64,000 nucleotides of DNA from Acrocarpospora corrugata (lineage in GTDB: Bacteria > Actinomycetota > Actinomycetes > Streptosporangiales > Streptosporangiaceae). The notes beneath the pieces are model-generated. The model was not told the DNA's origin. It saw nothing but the letters and a program-made list of their open reading frames with translations, and did not search any database. Position numbers and translations under genes: made by a program. The stretch is from positions 36,095 through 100,094 of the forward strand of contig NZ_BLAD01000035.1 of assembly GCF_009687845.1 (NCBI RefSeq), read 5' to 3'. Shown here piece after piece: positions 57,493 through 64,000 of this stretch (position 1 is the first letter of the stretch; each line of letters begins with the position of its first letter).

Positions 57493-57540
57493 GTCATCCG
57501 CCGCGGGGATGACATGCTGTCATCCGGCAGGGTGATGACA
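57493..57540. promoter_or_regulatory. Four GTCATC half-sites upstream of the M6 protease
   Basis: GTCATCC at 57493 and GGATGAC at 57507 form one inverted pair; TGTCATC at 57518 and GATGACA at 57534 form a second. Pair starts are 25 bp apart, which would put both on nearly the same helix face. The rest of the gap (57541-57678) shows nothing I can name. Confidence 0.5.
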
Positions 57541-57678
57541 GCTTCACCTGCTGAGCAAGCAGATCAGGGCTGGACGACCTCGGGCGAGGTGGAGTTGACG
57601 CGTTGATTTCCACTGGCGTTTCTTCCTGGAAATCGCCGTCGCCCCCGCTGGATCGGGCCGGCGGAGAACCTTGATTTG

Positions 57679-58170
57679 TCAATGCCCGCCGTAAAGAGAA
57701 ACCCGCTCGTCCACGGTGAGTTCGAAGGTCCCGGCGACGAAGAGATCACGCTCCCACGGCGCGTTGGCGATATTGACCGTCCACTGTTCGTAGTACCACT
57801 CGATGCCGTATCCGCTGAAGCGGAAATTGGCCCGGTAACGCGCCCGTACGCCCGGCTGGAGCAGGAAAACCTGCCCGGGATGGCGGGCATTCGGGTAGGC
57901 CGCCCACACCGGAGTGCGCGTCACCCGGACATCCGATCCAGCCACTTCGTAACGCAAGCCGTTCAGCTGCGCCGGCAGCGACAACCCGTCCACGGCGACC
58001 GCCGGTTCGTAGCCGGTCCGCTCCTCGGCGAGGACGTCATGGCAGGCCAGCGGCGCATCCGGCAGCGGAGGCAGAGCGAACGCGGCGGGGACCGCGCTCC
58101 GCAGCGTCGCCTGCGGCCCGCCACGCGCCTGTTTGGTCCAGCGCGTCACGATCCGCTGGACGATCAGCAT
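57679..58170 (-). CDS. Unknown protein coupled to the Nudix gene
   Basis: A 163-residue soluble protein with no family I recognise. It is rich in aromatic and beta-strand-like stretches in its second half (YRANFRFSGYGIEWYYEQWTV, FVAGTFELTVDERVSLYGG). ATG at 58170 lies 7 bp inside the end of the Nudix gene, so it is read by coupling; the frame upstream to 58299 is the antisense overlap and is unsupported. It may act with the Nudix and ADP-ribosylglycohydrolase proteins. Confidence 0.62.
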   Translation of the reverse strand: MLIVQRIVTRWTKQARGGPQATLRSAVPAAFALPPLPDAPLACHDVLAEERTGYEPAVAVDGLSLPAQLNGLRYEVAGSDVRVTRTPVWAAYPNARHPGQVFLLQPGVRARYRANFRFSGYGIEWYYEQWTVNIANAPWERDLFVAGTFELTVDERVSLYGGH

Positions 58171-58670
58171 GGCGGGCGCCGCCACGGCAGCCGTACGGGC
58201 TCGGCCAGGACCTCGCCCGCGATCAGGCGCGGAAGCAGCCCGGGAAGGCCCAGCGGCGTGATCAGCTCGCTCGTCGCGGCGAGCTCGGGAAGACTCCACC
58301 AGTGGTAGGCCGAGATCTGGCCGCGCTCCATCTCCTCCTGGCCGGACGTGTCGATCACATGCCCGTCGACCTGCACGAAGAAGAACGAATCCGTCGCCTC
58401 CACCAGCCGCTCGCCCAGCTCGGCCGGCCCGGACGTGACAGCGACCAGCGGCCCGAGCCGGTCCGGCTCCAACTCCAGCCCGATCTCCTCACGAAGCTCC
58501 CGAATCGCCGCCACCGCCAGGCTCTCCCCCTCGTCCACACCCCCTCCGGGCGTCACCCAGAAGTACGGAATCCTCCAGCTGACCGGCGCCGGAAACCGGA
58601 ACAGCAGCAGCCGCTCGGCGGCGTCCACCAGCAGGACCCGGGCGCTGTGGCGAATAGCGACGTTCGTCAT
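58164..58670 (-). CDS. Nudix hydrolase
   Basis: A 168-residue hydrolase with a full Nudix box: GGGVDEGESLAVAAIRELREEIGLEL matches GX5EX7REUXEEXGU (box split here only by normal residues). It cleaves a nucleoside diphosphate linked to another group; ADP-ribose is a plausible substrate because the preceding gene frees ADP-ribose. ATG at 58670 overlaps that gene's stop. Confidence 0.88.
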   Translation of the reverse strand: MTNVAIRHSARVLLVDAAERLLLFRFPAPVSWRIPYFWVTPGGGVDEGESLAVAAIRELREEIGLELEPDRLGPLVAVTSGPAELGERLVEATDSFFFVQVDGHVIDTSGQEEMERGQISAYHWWSLPELAATSELITPLGLPGLLPRLIAGEVLAEPVRLPWRRPPC

Positions 58671-59581
58671 GACCTTGATCGTAGAAGAGCCTCCGGCGGC
58701 ACGTCCGCCCAGGCGGGGAGCGGCTCGCAGCGCTCTACCCAGCTGGGCGGCGGGGCGGCCCGGGTGGCGATGACGCCGCCGACGATGGCGCAGGTGGTGT
58801 CGATGTCGCCACCCGCGGTCGCGGTGGCCCAGAAGGCCTGCTCGTAGTCGTCGAGATGCCGGGCGGCGGCCCACAGGGCGAAGGGCACGGTGTCCTGGGC
58901 GGAGACGGCGCGCCCATTGCCGAGCGCCCGGGCGGCCAGAACCGGATCGGAGATGGTCAGCAGCCGCCGGGCCTGGACGAGCCCGGCGTGGACCAGGCCG
59001 GCCGGGGTGAGCGCGATGACCTGGTCGAGGAAGTGCCCAGGCCGCAGACCGGGCTGCCCGGCGGCGACGGCGGCGGCCACGGCAACCGCGATCGCGCCCG
59101 CCACGGCTTCCGGATGGGTGTGGGTGACCTCGGCGGACGCCCTCGCCTGGGGTACGGCCAGCGCCGGATCGTCGGCGAACCACGCGCCCAGCGGCGCGAC
59201 CCGCATCGCGGCGCCGTTGCCCCAGGAGCCGTTGCCGTCGAACAGCCCGGCGGCCAGGGCCCGCCAGTCGCCGCCTTCGCGGACCAGGCGCAGCATGCGG
59301 TTGGTGGCGGGGCCGTAGCCCCGGTCGAAGTCGTGGCGCACGGCGAAGCTCGTGGCGAGTCCGTCCTGGTCGATGGCGCCGTGCGAGGTGAGGACGCGGT
59401 GCACGGAGCAGGCCATCTCGGTGTCGTCGGTCCACTGCCAGGGGCCGGGCGGCAGCAGGCGCTCGGTGAGGGCGCGGCGGTTGGCGGGGACGAAGAACTG
59501 GGAGCCGAGCGCGTCGCCCAGGGCGAGGCCGTGCAGGGCGGTGGTCGCGTGGGATCGCGGGGTGGTTGGCATTTCGATCAT
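58667..59581 (-). CDS. ADP-ribosylglycohydrolase family protein
   Basis: A 304-residue DraG/ARH-fold hydrolase: LALGDALGSQF at the start, QWTDDTEMACSV (metal-binding TDDTxM), GNGAAMRVAPLG, THTHPEAVAGAIAVA and GGDIDTTCAIVGG (second metal site) are all present, so it should be active in removing ADP-ribose from a protein or nucleic acid. ATG at 59581; the 407 bp upstream separates it from the divergent glycosyltransferase. It heads a coupled trio with the Nudix hydrolase and an unknown protein. Confidence 0.9.
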   Translation of the reverse strand: MIEMPTTPRSHATTALHGLALGDALGSQFFVPANRRALTERLLPPGPWQWTDDTEMACSVHRVLTSHGAIDQDGLATSFAVRHDFDRGYGPATNRMLRLVREGGDWRALAAGLFDGNGSWGNGAAMRVAPLGAWFADDPALAVPQARASAEVTHTHPEAVAGAIAVAVAAAVAAGQPGLRPGHFLDQVIALTPAGLVHAGLVQARRLLTISDPVLAARALGNGRAVSAQDTVPFALWAAARHLDDYEQAFWATATAGGDIDTTCAIVGGVIATRAAPPPSWVERCEPLPAWADVPPEALLRSRS

Positions 59582-59613
59582 TGTGGCACTGGTCGAGTGT
59601 TGAGATCATTTAA

Positions 59614-59689
59614 CGCTGGCGCTTGGGGTGGGTGGTGGGGATACTTAGAGTCGTAAAATTTCACGCTACGTCGTAGAGAAGCGCCAGCG
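59614..59689. repeat. Inverted repeat CGCTGGCGCTT / AAGCGCCAGCG
   Basis: Perfect 11-base arms at 59614-59624 and 59679-59689, 54 bases apart, in the 407-bp AT-rich gap between divergent genes. It could be an operator pair or the base stem of a leader RNA. From 59690 to ~59900 the gap is AT-rich with possible promoters but no gene. Confidence 0.6.
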
Positions 59690-59931
59690 AACCCTTCACA
59701 ACGCGCTTAACAGAACTTAGTTCGTTTTGTCATAAAAAAGGTTTCTTATTAGACCTGTGGGCTAATATTTCCGTAAAAGTCATGTAACGGACCCCACCCC
59801 TGCCGCGATGATCTCTGTGACGCCTCATCAGTCCCGCCTGCCCCGCGTGCAAACTTCTTCAGCCTTATAACAATTGCCACGTTCCGGCCGTTTTGTGGCG
59901 CGATGCCCCGTAAATTCTCTCTGTCTGTGAA

Positions 59932-59984
59932 GGGCTAGCTTGCCCAGTCGTATCTGGGCATATGGGGGCAAACCGCCCAGGAGG
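59932..59984 (+). promoter_or_regulatory. Leader with competing hairpins before the glycosyltransferase RBS
   Basis: GGGCTAGCTTGCCC (~59932-59945) forms one hairpin. TGCCCAGTCGTATCTGGGCA (59941-59960) forms a second that uses the same GCCC, so the two exclude each other. A third pairing, GGG near 59964 with CCC at 59976-59978, sits beside AGGAGG (59979-59984). The arrangement suggests control of ribosome access, but no known riboswitch consensus fits. Confidence 0.45.
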
Positions 59985-59988
59985 ATCC

Positions 59989-61251
59989 GTGGCGTCAGAT
60001 TCGAATTGGCTTGATGCTGCCTATGAATGGGTCGTTGCCGCCAGTGCCAACGGGACCTGGCGGGACCTGATCCCGCTGGGTCTGGCGGGCCTGCTCGTCT
60101 GGGGCCTGTGGCTCTACCGCGTCGTGCTGTCCCGGCTCGCCAAACCGGTCGTCAACAGCTACCGCACGACCGTCTCCGTCGTCGTCCCCTCCTACCGGGA
60201 GGACGCCGAGATCCTGGTCCGCTGCCTGGCCAGCTGGCTGGCGCAGGACCCGTACGAAGTGATCATCGTGGTCGACGTGGGCGACACCGAGTGCCACGCC
60301 AAGCTGCACGAGGTCGTCGACCCCAGGCTCAAGGTCCTGGTCTACGAGCACTCCGGCAAGCGTTCCGCGCTCGGCGTCGGCATCCGGGCGGCCCGCGGCG
60401 AGGTCGTGGTCTTCGCCGACTCCGACACCTGGTGGCAGCCGGGCCTGCTGGCCGCTGTCCAGATGCCGTTCGAGGACCCCTCGGTCGGCGGGGTGGGCAC
60501 CCAGCAGAACGTGTACCAGCGGACCAGCAGTATCTGGCGCCGGATCGCGGACTGGCTGGTCAACCTGCGCTACTACGACTACGTGCCGGCCATGGGCAGC
60601 CGGGGCGGGGTGGCATGCCTGTCGGGGCGGACCGCCGCCTACCGGCGCGCGGCCATCATCCCGGTGGTGCACAACCTGGAGAACGAGTTCTTCCTGGGCC
60701 GCCGGTGCATCGCCGGCGACGACGGCAGGCTCACCTGGCTGGTGCTGGCCTCCGGCTACAAAACCGTGCACCAGTCCTCGGCCCGGGCCATCTCGATGTT
60801 CCCCGACTCCTTCCGCGCCTTCGTCAAGCAGCGCGTCCGGTGGAGCCGCAACTCCTACCGGTGTTACCTGACCGCGCTGTGGAAGGGGTGGCTGTGGAAG
60901 ACGCCGCTGGTCACCAAGGTGACCGTGCTGCAGATTCTGCTCACCCCGGTGACCATGGGCGTCACGCTCGCGTACATGTTCTTCAGCAGGCTGGAGCTCA
61001 CGACCCTCGGCATCAGCCTGGTCGTCGGCTGGCTGCTGCTCGGCCGGGGCATCCGCGGCTGGTCGCACCTGCGCCGCCACCCGGCGGAGATCCTGCTGCT
61101 GCCGCTGCTCTGCCTGGTGGTCATCATGATCGCCCTGCCGATCAAGCTGTGGGCGTTCGTGACCATGAACAAGCAGGGCTGGCTGACCCGTACCTCCGAC
61201 CAGGTCGGCGGGGCTGGCCAGAGCGCCTCCACGCTCAAGGGGATGGCCTGA
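59989..61251 (+). CDS. Family 2 processive glycosyltransferase (polysaccharide synthase)
   Basis: A 420-residue membrane glycosyltransferase of the hyaluronan/cellulose synthase type. One N-terminal helix (LIPLGLAGLLVWGLWLYRVVL) precedes the GT-A domain with SVVVPSYREDAEIL, VVFADSDTWWQPG (DxD), the acceptor/base region around CIAGDDGRLTW (GDD), and KQRVRWSRNSYRCYL (QxxRW). Three or four C-terminal helices follow and would form the export channel. GTG at 59989 behind AGGAGG is clear. It heads a coupled run with two beta-helix proteins, which suggests synthesis plus modification of an exopolysaccharide. Confidence 0.9.
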   Translation: MASDSNWLDAAYEWVVAASANGTWRDLIPLGLAGLLVWGLWLYRVVLSRLAKPVVNSYRTTVSVVVPSYREDAEILVRCLASWLAQDPYEVIIVVDVGDTECHAKLHEVVDPRLKVLVYEHSGKRSALGVGIRAARGEVVVFADSDTWWQPGLLAAVQMPFEDPSVGGVGTQQNVYQRTSSIWRRIADWLVNLRYYDYVPAMGSRGGVACLSGRTAAYRRAAIIPVVHNLENEFFLGRRCIAGDDGRLTWLVLASGYKTVHQSSARAISMFPDSFRAFVKQRVRWSRNSYRCYLTALWKGWLWKTPLVTKVTVLQILLTPVTMGVTLAYMFFSRLELTTLGISLVVGWLLLGRGIRGWSHLRRHPAEILLLPLLCLVVIMIALPIKLWAFVTMNKQGWLTRTSDQVGGAGQSASTLKGMA

Positions 61252-61252
61252 G

Positions 61253-63226
61253 ATGGCAAGGTTCGTCCCATTGGCTGCCGCGTCGCTGACGCTGGCGTTC
61301 GGGCTGGGCGTGGCTCCCGCGGCAGCCTCCCCACCCACCTCCTGGGAAGAACCTGGCCCGGCTCCGGTGTCCGCCGCGGAGGCCGAGGCTCAGTCGACCC
61401 TGGTGGACATGGAGGACCAGCGGCTGGTCCAGACCCGCGCCGCGCTCACCGCCCTGCTCCAGACCGGCGGCGTCGAGGCGGCCCAGCGCAAGCAGCCCCA
61501 AGTCTTCGTGTCGGCGCACGGCCGGACCCTGGTGCTGCCCGGGCGCGACACCAATGCGCCGTACACGCTCAAGGATCTGGCGGCGATCGAGAAAGGCCGG
61601 TACGTACGCCAGCTGAAGGACGGCTCCTACCTGCTCGGCATCCACGTCTTCGTGGCCGACGGGGCGCGGCTGCAGCTGCGCGGGCCGCTGACGCTGCGGA
61701 TGGGCAGCCTGCCGGGCTCGTTCAGCTCGATCATCGCGTTCGGCGGCGGCATCGAGATCAAGGGCAGCCCGGGGAAGCTGGTCAAGATCAGCAGCTGGGA
61801 CGTCAGAACCGGGCGGCCGGACCGTTCCACGGCCGATGGCCGCGCCTACATCCGCGCGGTCGGCGGCCAGTTCGAGATGGAGTACGCGCAGGTCTCCAAC
61901 CTGGGCTTCTGGAGCGGGCGCACCGGCGGCATCGCGCTCACCGGCACCGAGCGGCCGGCCAGCGCGTACCGGCACAGGACCAAGGATCAGCGCCACCAGG
62001 ACAAGGCGGAGCGGCTCGCGAACCCCGGCGGAGAGAAGAGCGGCGGCAACTTCGGCGACGTGGAGACCATCCCGGTCGGCCCCGGCACCGCCTCCCACCT
62101 GCTCGGGGACGAGCTGGTGTCCGGCTCGATCAAGCACAGCGTGATCACCGGCGACGCGTACGGGCTGTTCGTCTCCGGCTCCAACCAGACGCAGATCATC
62201 GACAACGAGATCGTCGACAGCCTGGTGCACGGCGTGTTCATGCACCGGTTCGCGAAGAACGCCACGATCGAGTCGACCCGGGTGCGGGGCAGCGGCGGCG
62301 ACGGTTTCGTGCTGTCCCGGGCCACCGAGAAGGTGCGCGTCACCGACTGCATCGCCCAGGGCAACGGCCGCAACGGCTTCACCCTCAACGGCCGGGCGCT
62401 CGCCGTCGGCCCGTCCGCGAGCGGCGAGTCGCTGGCCGTCTACGGCGACAGCTCGGTCAACAACAGCGTCGCCCGCGACAACGGCCGGTACGGCATCGAG
62501 GTGCTCGGCGGCAGCCGCCTGGCCGTGCAGACCAGCCAGATCATCGGCGGCGACATGGGCATCGTGGTCCGCGAGGGCGCCAGCGGGGTGCAGATCTCCG
62601 GCAACCAGCTGTCCAACCAGCGCCGCCAGGCGATCGCGCTGCGGGACGGGACCACCGGCGCGCACGTGGCCGGCAACACCATCAAGGGCACGCCCACCGG
62701 CATCTACATGCGCGACTCCGACGCCACCGTGGTCGGCAACAAGATCACGACCAGGACCGAGCCGAAGGCCCACGGGATCACCGTGATCGGCGACGCGCGG
62801 GCCTCCGAGATCACCCGCAACACCATCGTCGGCTCGGGAACCAGCGCGATCAGCGTGGCCCGCGCCGCCGGCAAGGTCAACAAGCACAACAACGACGAGG
62901 ACAAGTGGGTGGACACCTCGTCCTTCTGGGTCCAGGCCAAACGCTACGTCAAGCCGATGAACGTGATCTGGGCCGGTGTCTTCCTGCTGGTCATCGTGTC
63001 GGCGATCCGGTCCCGCGGGGTGATGGAGCGGCAGCGTAAGCGCGGCACGCTCGGGAACCCGTACGAGCACCAGCAGGCGCTGGTGGAGAAGCCGCTCATG
63101 CTGCTCCGGCACGCCGGGGCGCAGCAGAACGGCCGCCCGGCCCACAACGGGAACGGCCAGTGGCATCGGCAGTCGTCGGTGCCGATGCACGCCGGAACCA
63201 CGCCCACGGCGGGGGGCCGGGGATGA
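61253..63226 (+). CDS. Membrane-anchored right-handed beta-helix protein (AlgG-like)
   Basis: A 657-residue exported protein: signal peptide (to ~residue 25), an N-terminal domain of ~170 residues, then a long parallel beta-helix (~190-555) with repeated strands such as YGLFVSGSNQTQIIDNEIVDS, NGRYGIEVLGGSRLAV and PTGIYMRDSDATVVGNKI. A C-terminal membrane helix (NVIWAGVFLLVIVSAI, ~570-590) is followed by a ~65-residue basic/Gly-rich cytoplasmic tail. The fold is that of mannuronan C5-epimerases and polysaccharide lyases. It starts one base after the synthase stop and overlaps the next gene (ATGA), so it probably modifies the polymer at the membrane. Confidence 0.8.
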   Translation: MARFVPLAAASLTLAFGLGVAPAAASPPTSWEEPGPAPVSAAEAEAQSTLVDMEDQRLVQTRAALTALLQTGGVEAAQRKQPQVFVSAHGRTLVLPGRDTNAPYTLKDLAAIEKGRYVRQLKDGSYLLGIHVFVADGARLQLRGPLTLRMGSLPGSFSSIIAFGGGIEIKGSPGKLVKISSWDVRTGRPDRSTADGRAYIRAVGGQFEMEYAQVSNLGFWSGRTGGIALTGTERPASAYRHRTKDQRHQDKAERLANPGGEKSGGNFGDVETIPVGPGTASHLLGDELVSGSIKHSVITGDAYGLFVSGSNQTQIIDNEIVDSLVHGVFMHRFAKNATIESTRVRGSGGDGFVLSRATEKVRVTDCIAQGNGRNGFTLNGRALAVGPSASGESLAVYGDSSVNNSVARDNGRYGIEVLGGSRLAVQTSQIIGGDMGIVVREGASGVQISGNQLSNQRRQAIALRDGTTGAHVAGNTIKGTPTGIYMRDSDATVVGNKITTRTEPKAHGITVIGDARASEITRNTIVGSGTSAISVARAAGKVNKHNNDEDKWVDTSSFWVQAKRYVKPMNVIWAGVFLLVIVSAIRSRGVMERQRKRGTLGNPYEHQQALVEKPLMLLRHAGAQQNGRPAHNGNGQWHRQSSVPMHAGTTPTAGGRG

Positions 63227-64000
63227 GCCGCCGGATTCTGATCGTCCTGGTGGTGCTGATGTCCGCGGCCGGCAGCTGGTTCTACCTGTCCTGGATCGAC
63301 GCGCCGGCGCCGGCGCCGGCGGTCAACGAGGTGTCCGCGGCGGACGCGCAGCAGCAATCGACCCTGGCCGACCAGGAGGATCTGCGGATCATGCAGACCC
63401 GGGCGACCCTGTCCTCGGCGGTGGCCCGGGGCGGGCCGCTGGCGGCGGCGGCCCGGGTGCCGCACATCTCCAGTTCGGCCAACGGGCAGACGCTGGTGCT
63501 GCCGCAGCGGCGGGAGCCGTACCGGGTGGCGGACCTGGAGAAGCTGGGGCTTGATCAGTTCCAGAAGCAGGACGACGACTCCTACCTGCTCGGCATCAAC
63601 GTGTTCCTCGGGCCGGGGGCCAAGCTGGTCCTGCAGAACGCGACCGGCCCGCTGGTGATCCGGATGCGCAGCGAGCCCGGCACCTTCGTGTCGATCGTCG
63701 GTTTCGGCGCGAGCATCCGGATCAACGGCTCCGCGCAGAACCCGGTCCGGCTGACCAGCTGGGACCCCCACACCAGGACGGCCGACAGCAAGGTCGCCGA
63801 CGGGCGCAGCTACATCCGCGCGGTCGGCGGCGAGCTCAAGATGAGCTACGCGCAGGTCGAGCATCTCGGCTTCTGGAGCGGCCCGACCGGCGGGCTCGCG
63901 CTGACCGGCAGCGACCGGCCGACCGAGAACGCGGAACTGGTCCTGCCGCCCGGCGGGCTCGCGCAGCCCTCGCCCGGCGTGTCGGCGCCCCCGGGTTTCC
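63223..64000 (+). CDS. Second beta-helix paralogue (partial, runs off window)
   Basis: At least 259 residues of a paralogue of the preceding protein. Shared blocks include AQQQSTLADQEDLRIMQTRA versus AEAQSTLVDMEDQRLVQTRA, DDDSYLLGINVFLGPGAKL and YIRAVGGELKMSYAQVEHLGFWSG. The N-terminus is a single helix (ILIVLVVLMSAAGSWFYLSW) that may stay as an anchor. ATG overlaps the previous stop. The copies have clearly diverged, so they may do different steps on one polymer. Confidence 0.85.
   Translation, partial: MSRRILIVLVVLMSAAGSWFYLSWIDAPAPAPAVNEVSAADAQQQSTLADQEDLRIMQTRATLSSAVARGGPLAAAARVPHISSSANGQTLVLPQRREPYRVADLEKLGLDQFQKQDDDSYLLGINVFLGPGAKLVLQNATGPLVIRMRSEPGTFVSIVGFGASIRINGSAQNPVRLTSWDPHTRTADSKVADGRSYIRAVGGELKMSYAQVEHLGFWSGPTGGLALTGSDRPTENAELVLPPGGLAQPSPGVSAPPGF

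Noticed and set aside
59582..59988. Known riboswitch (c-di-GMP GEMM or ydaO-type c-di-AMP) in the synthase leader
   Set aside because: Some short strings such as GGGCAAACC recall GEMM, but the tetraloop/receptor parts and required spacing are not present.

Overview
This is a 64 kb window of very GC-rich actinomycete chromosome. GTG/TTG starts, frequent ATGA stop-start overlaps, a mycothiol-type (TIGR03084) protein, many ECF sigma factors and a CU044_5270-type protein next to its sigma factor all fit the Streptosporangiales (Nonomuraea, Streptosporangium or Actinomadura-like). The genus is inference. I see no rRNA, tRNA, CRISPR array, transposase or integrase.

Layout. 1-3.6 kb: two overlapping ABC exporter half-transporters, minus strand, the first cut by the window edge. 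3.8-14.7 kb: a SigG/SigX5-type ECF sigma factor, then a run of enzymes that looks like a set of tailoring or catabolic oxidation steps (epoxide hydrolase, class D flavin hydroxylase, FAD monooxygenase, AhpD-like protein, MFS pump, SDR reductase, acyl-CoA carboxylase beta subunit) with two overlapping opposed membrane genes. No carbon-skeleton synthase is present. 14.7-18.9 kb: a TetR regulator divergent from a shrunken carotenoid-oxygenase homologue that has lost its iron ligands, a TIGR03084 protein and a stand-alone condensation-domain protein with a 9-bp tandem repeat. 19-22.1 kb: a secreted GH9 cellulase with a CebR/CelR-type operator. 22.3-27.7 kb: a PQ-rich membrane protein, a MarR regulator and a four-gene ABC importer.

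28-42.8 kb: a choline/glycine betaine utilisation island. A GMC dehydrogenase and a betaine importer (ATPase, fused double permease, binding protein) form one operon. Dimethylglycine oxidase, SoxB, SoxD and a fused SoxA-SoxG form another. A Rieske oxygenase of the betaine demethylase type and an IclR regulator complete it. Together they would import betaine and strip methyl groups stepwise to glycine. Two of the promoter regions share the same short motifs, probably the IclR operator.

42.9-53.5 kb: mixed genes, including a histidine phosphatase, an AMIN-like/GerMN secreted protein, a secreted beta-helix protein, endonuclease V, an XdhC-type protein, a large calpain-like cysteine protease behind an unusually AT-rich leader, a heparinase II/III-like protein, and an ECF sigma factor with its CU044_5270 partner. 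53.6-59.6 kb: a SigE-type sigma factor followed by a decayed TolB-like partner, a secreted M6 metalloprotease with repeat-rich upstream DNA, and a coupled trio (ADP-ribosylglycohydrolase, Nudix hydrolase, unknown protein). 59.6-64 kb: a structured leader, a processive family 2 glycosyltransferase and two paralogous membrane-anchored beta-helix proteins, the second cut by the window end. This looks like the start of a synthase-dependent exopolysaccharide locus.

The best candidates for something undescribed are the calpain-like protease, the degenerate carotenoid oxygenase, the GT2/beta-helix locus with its leader, and the condensation-domain protein.
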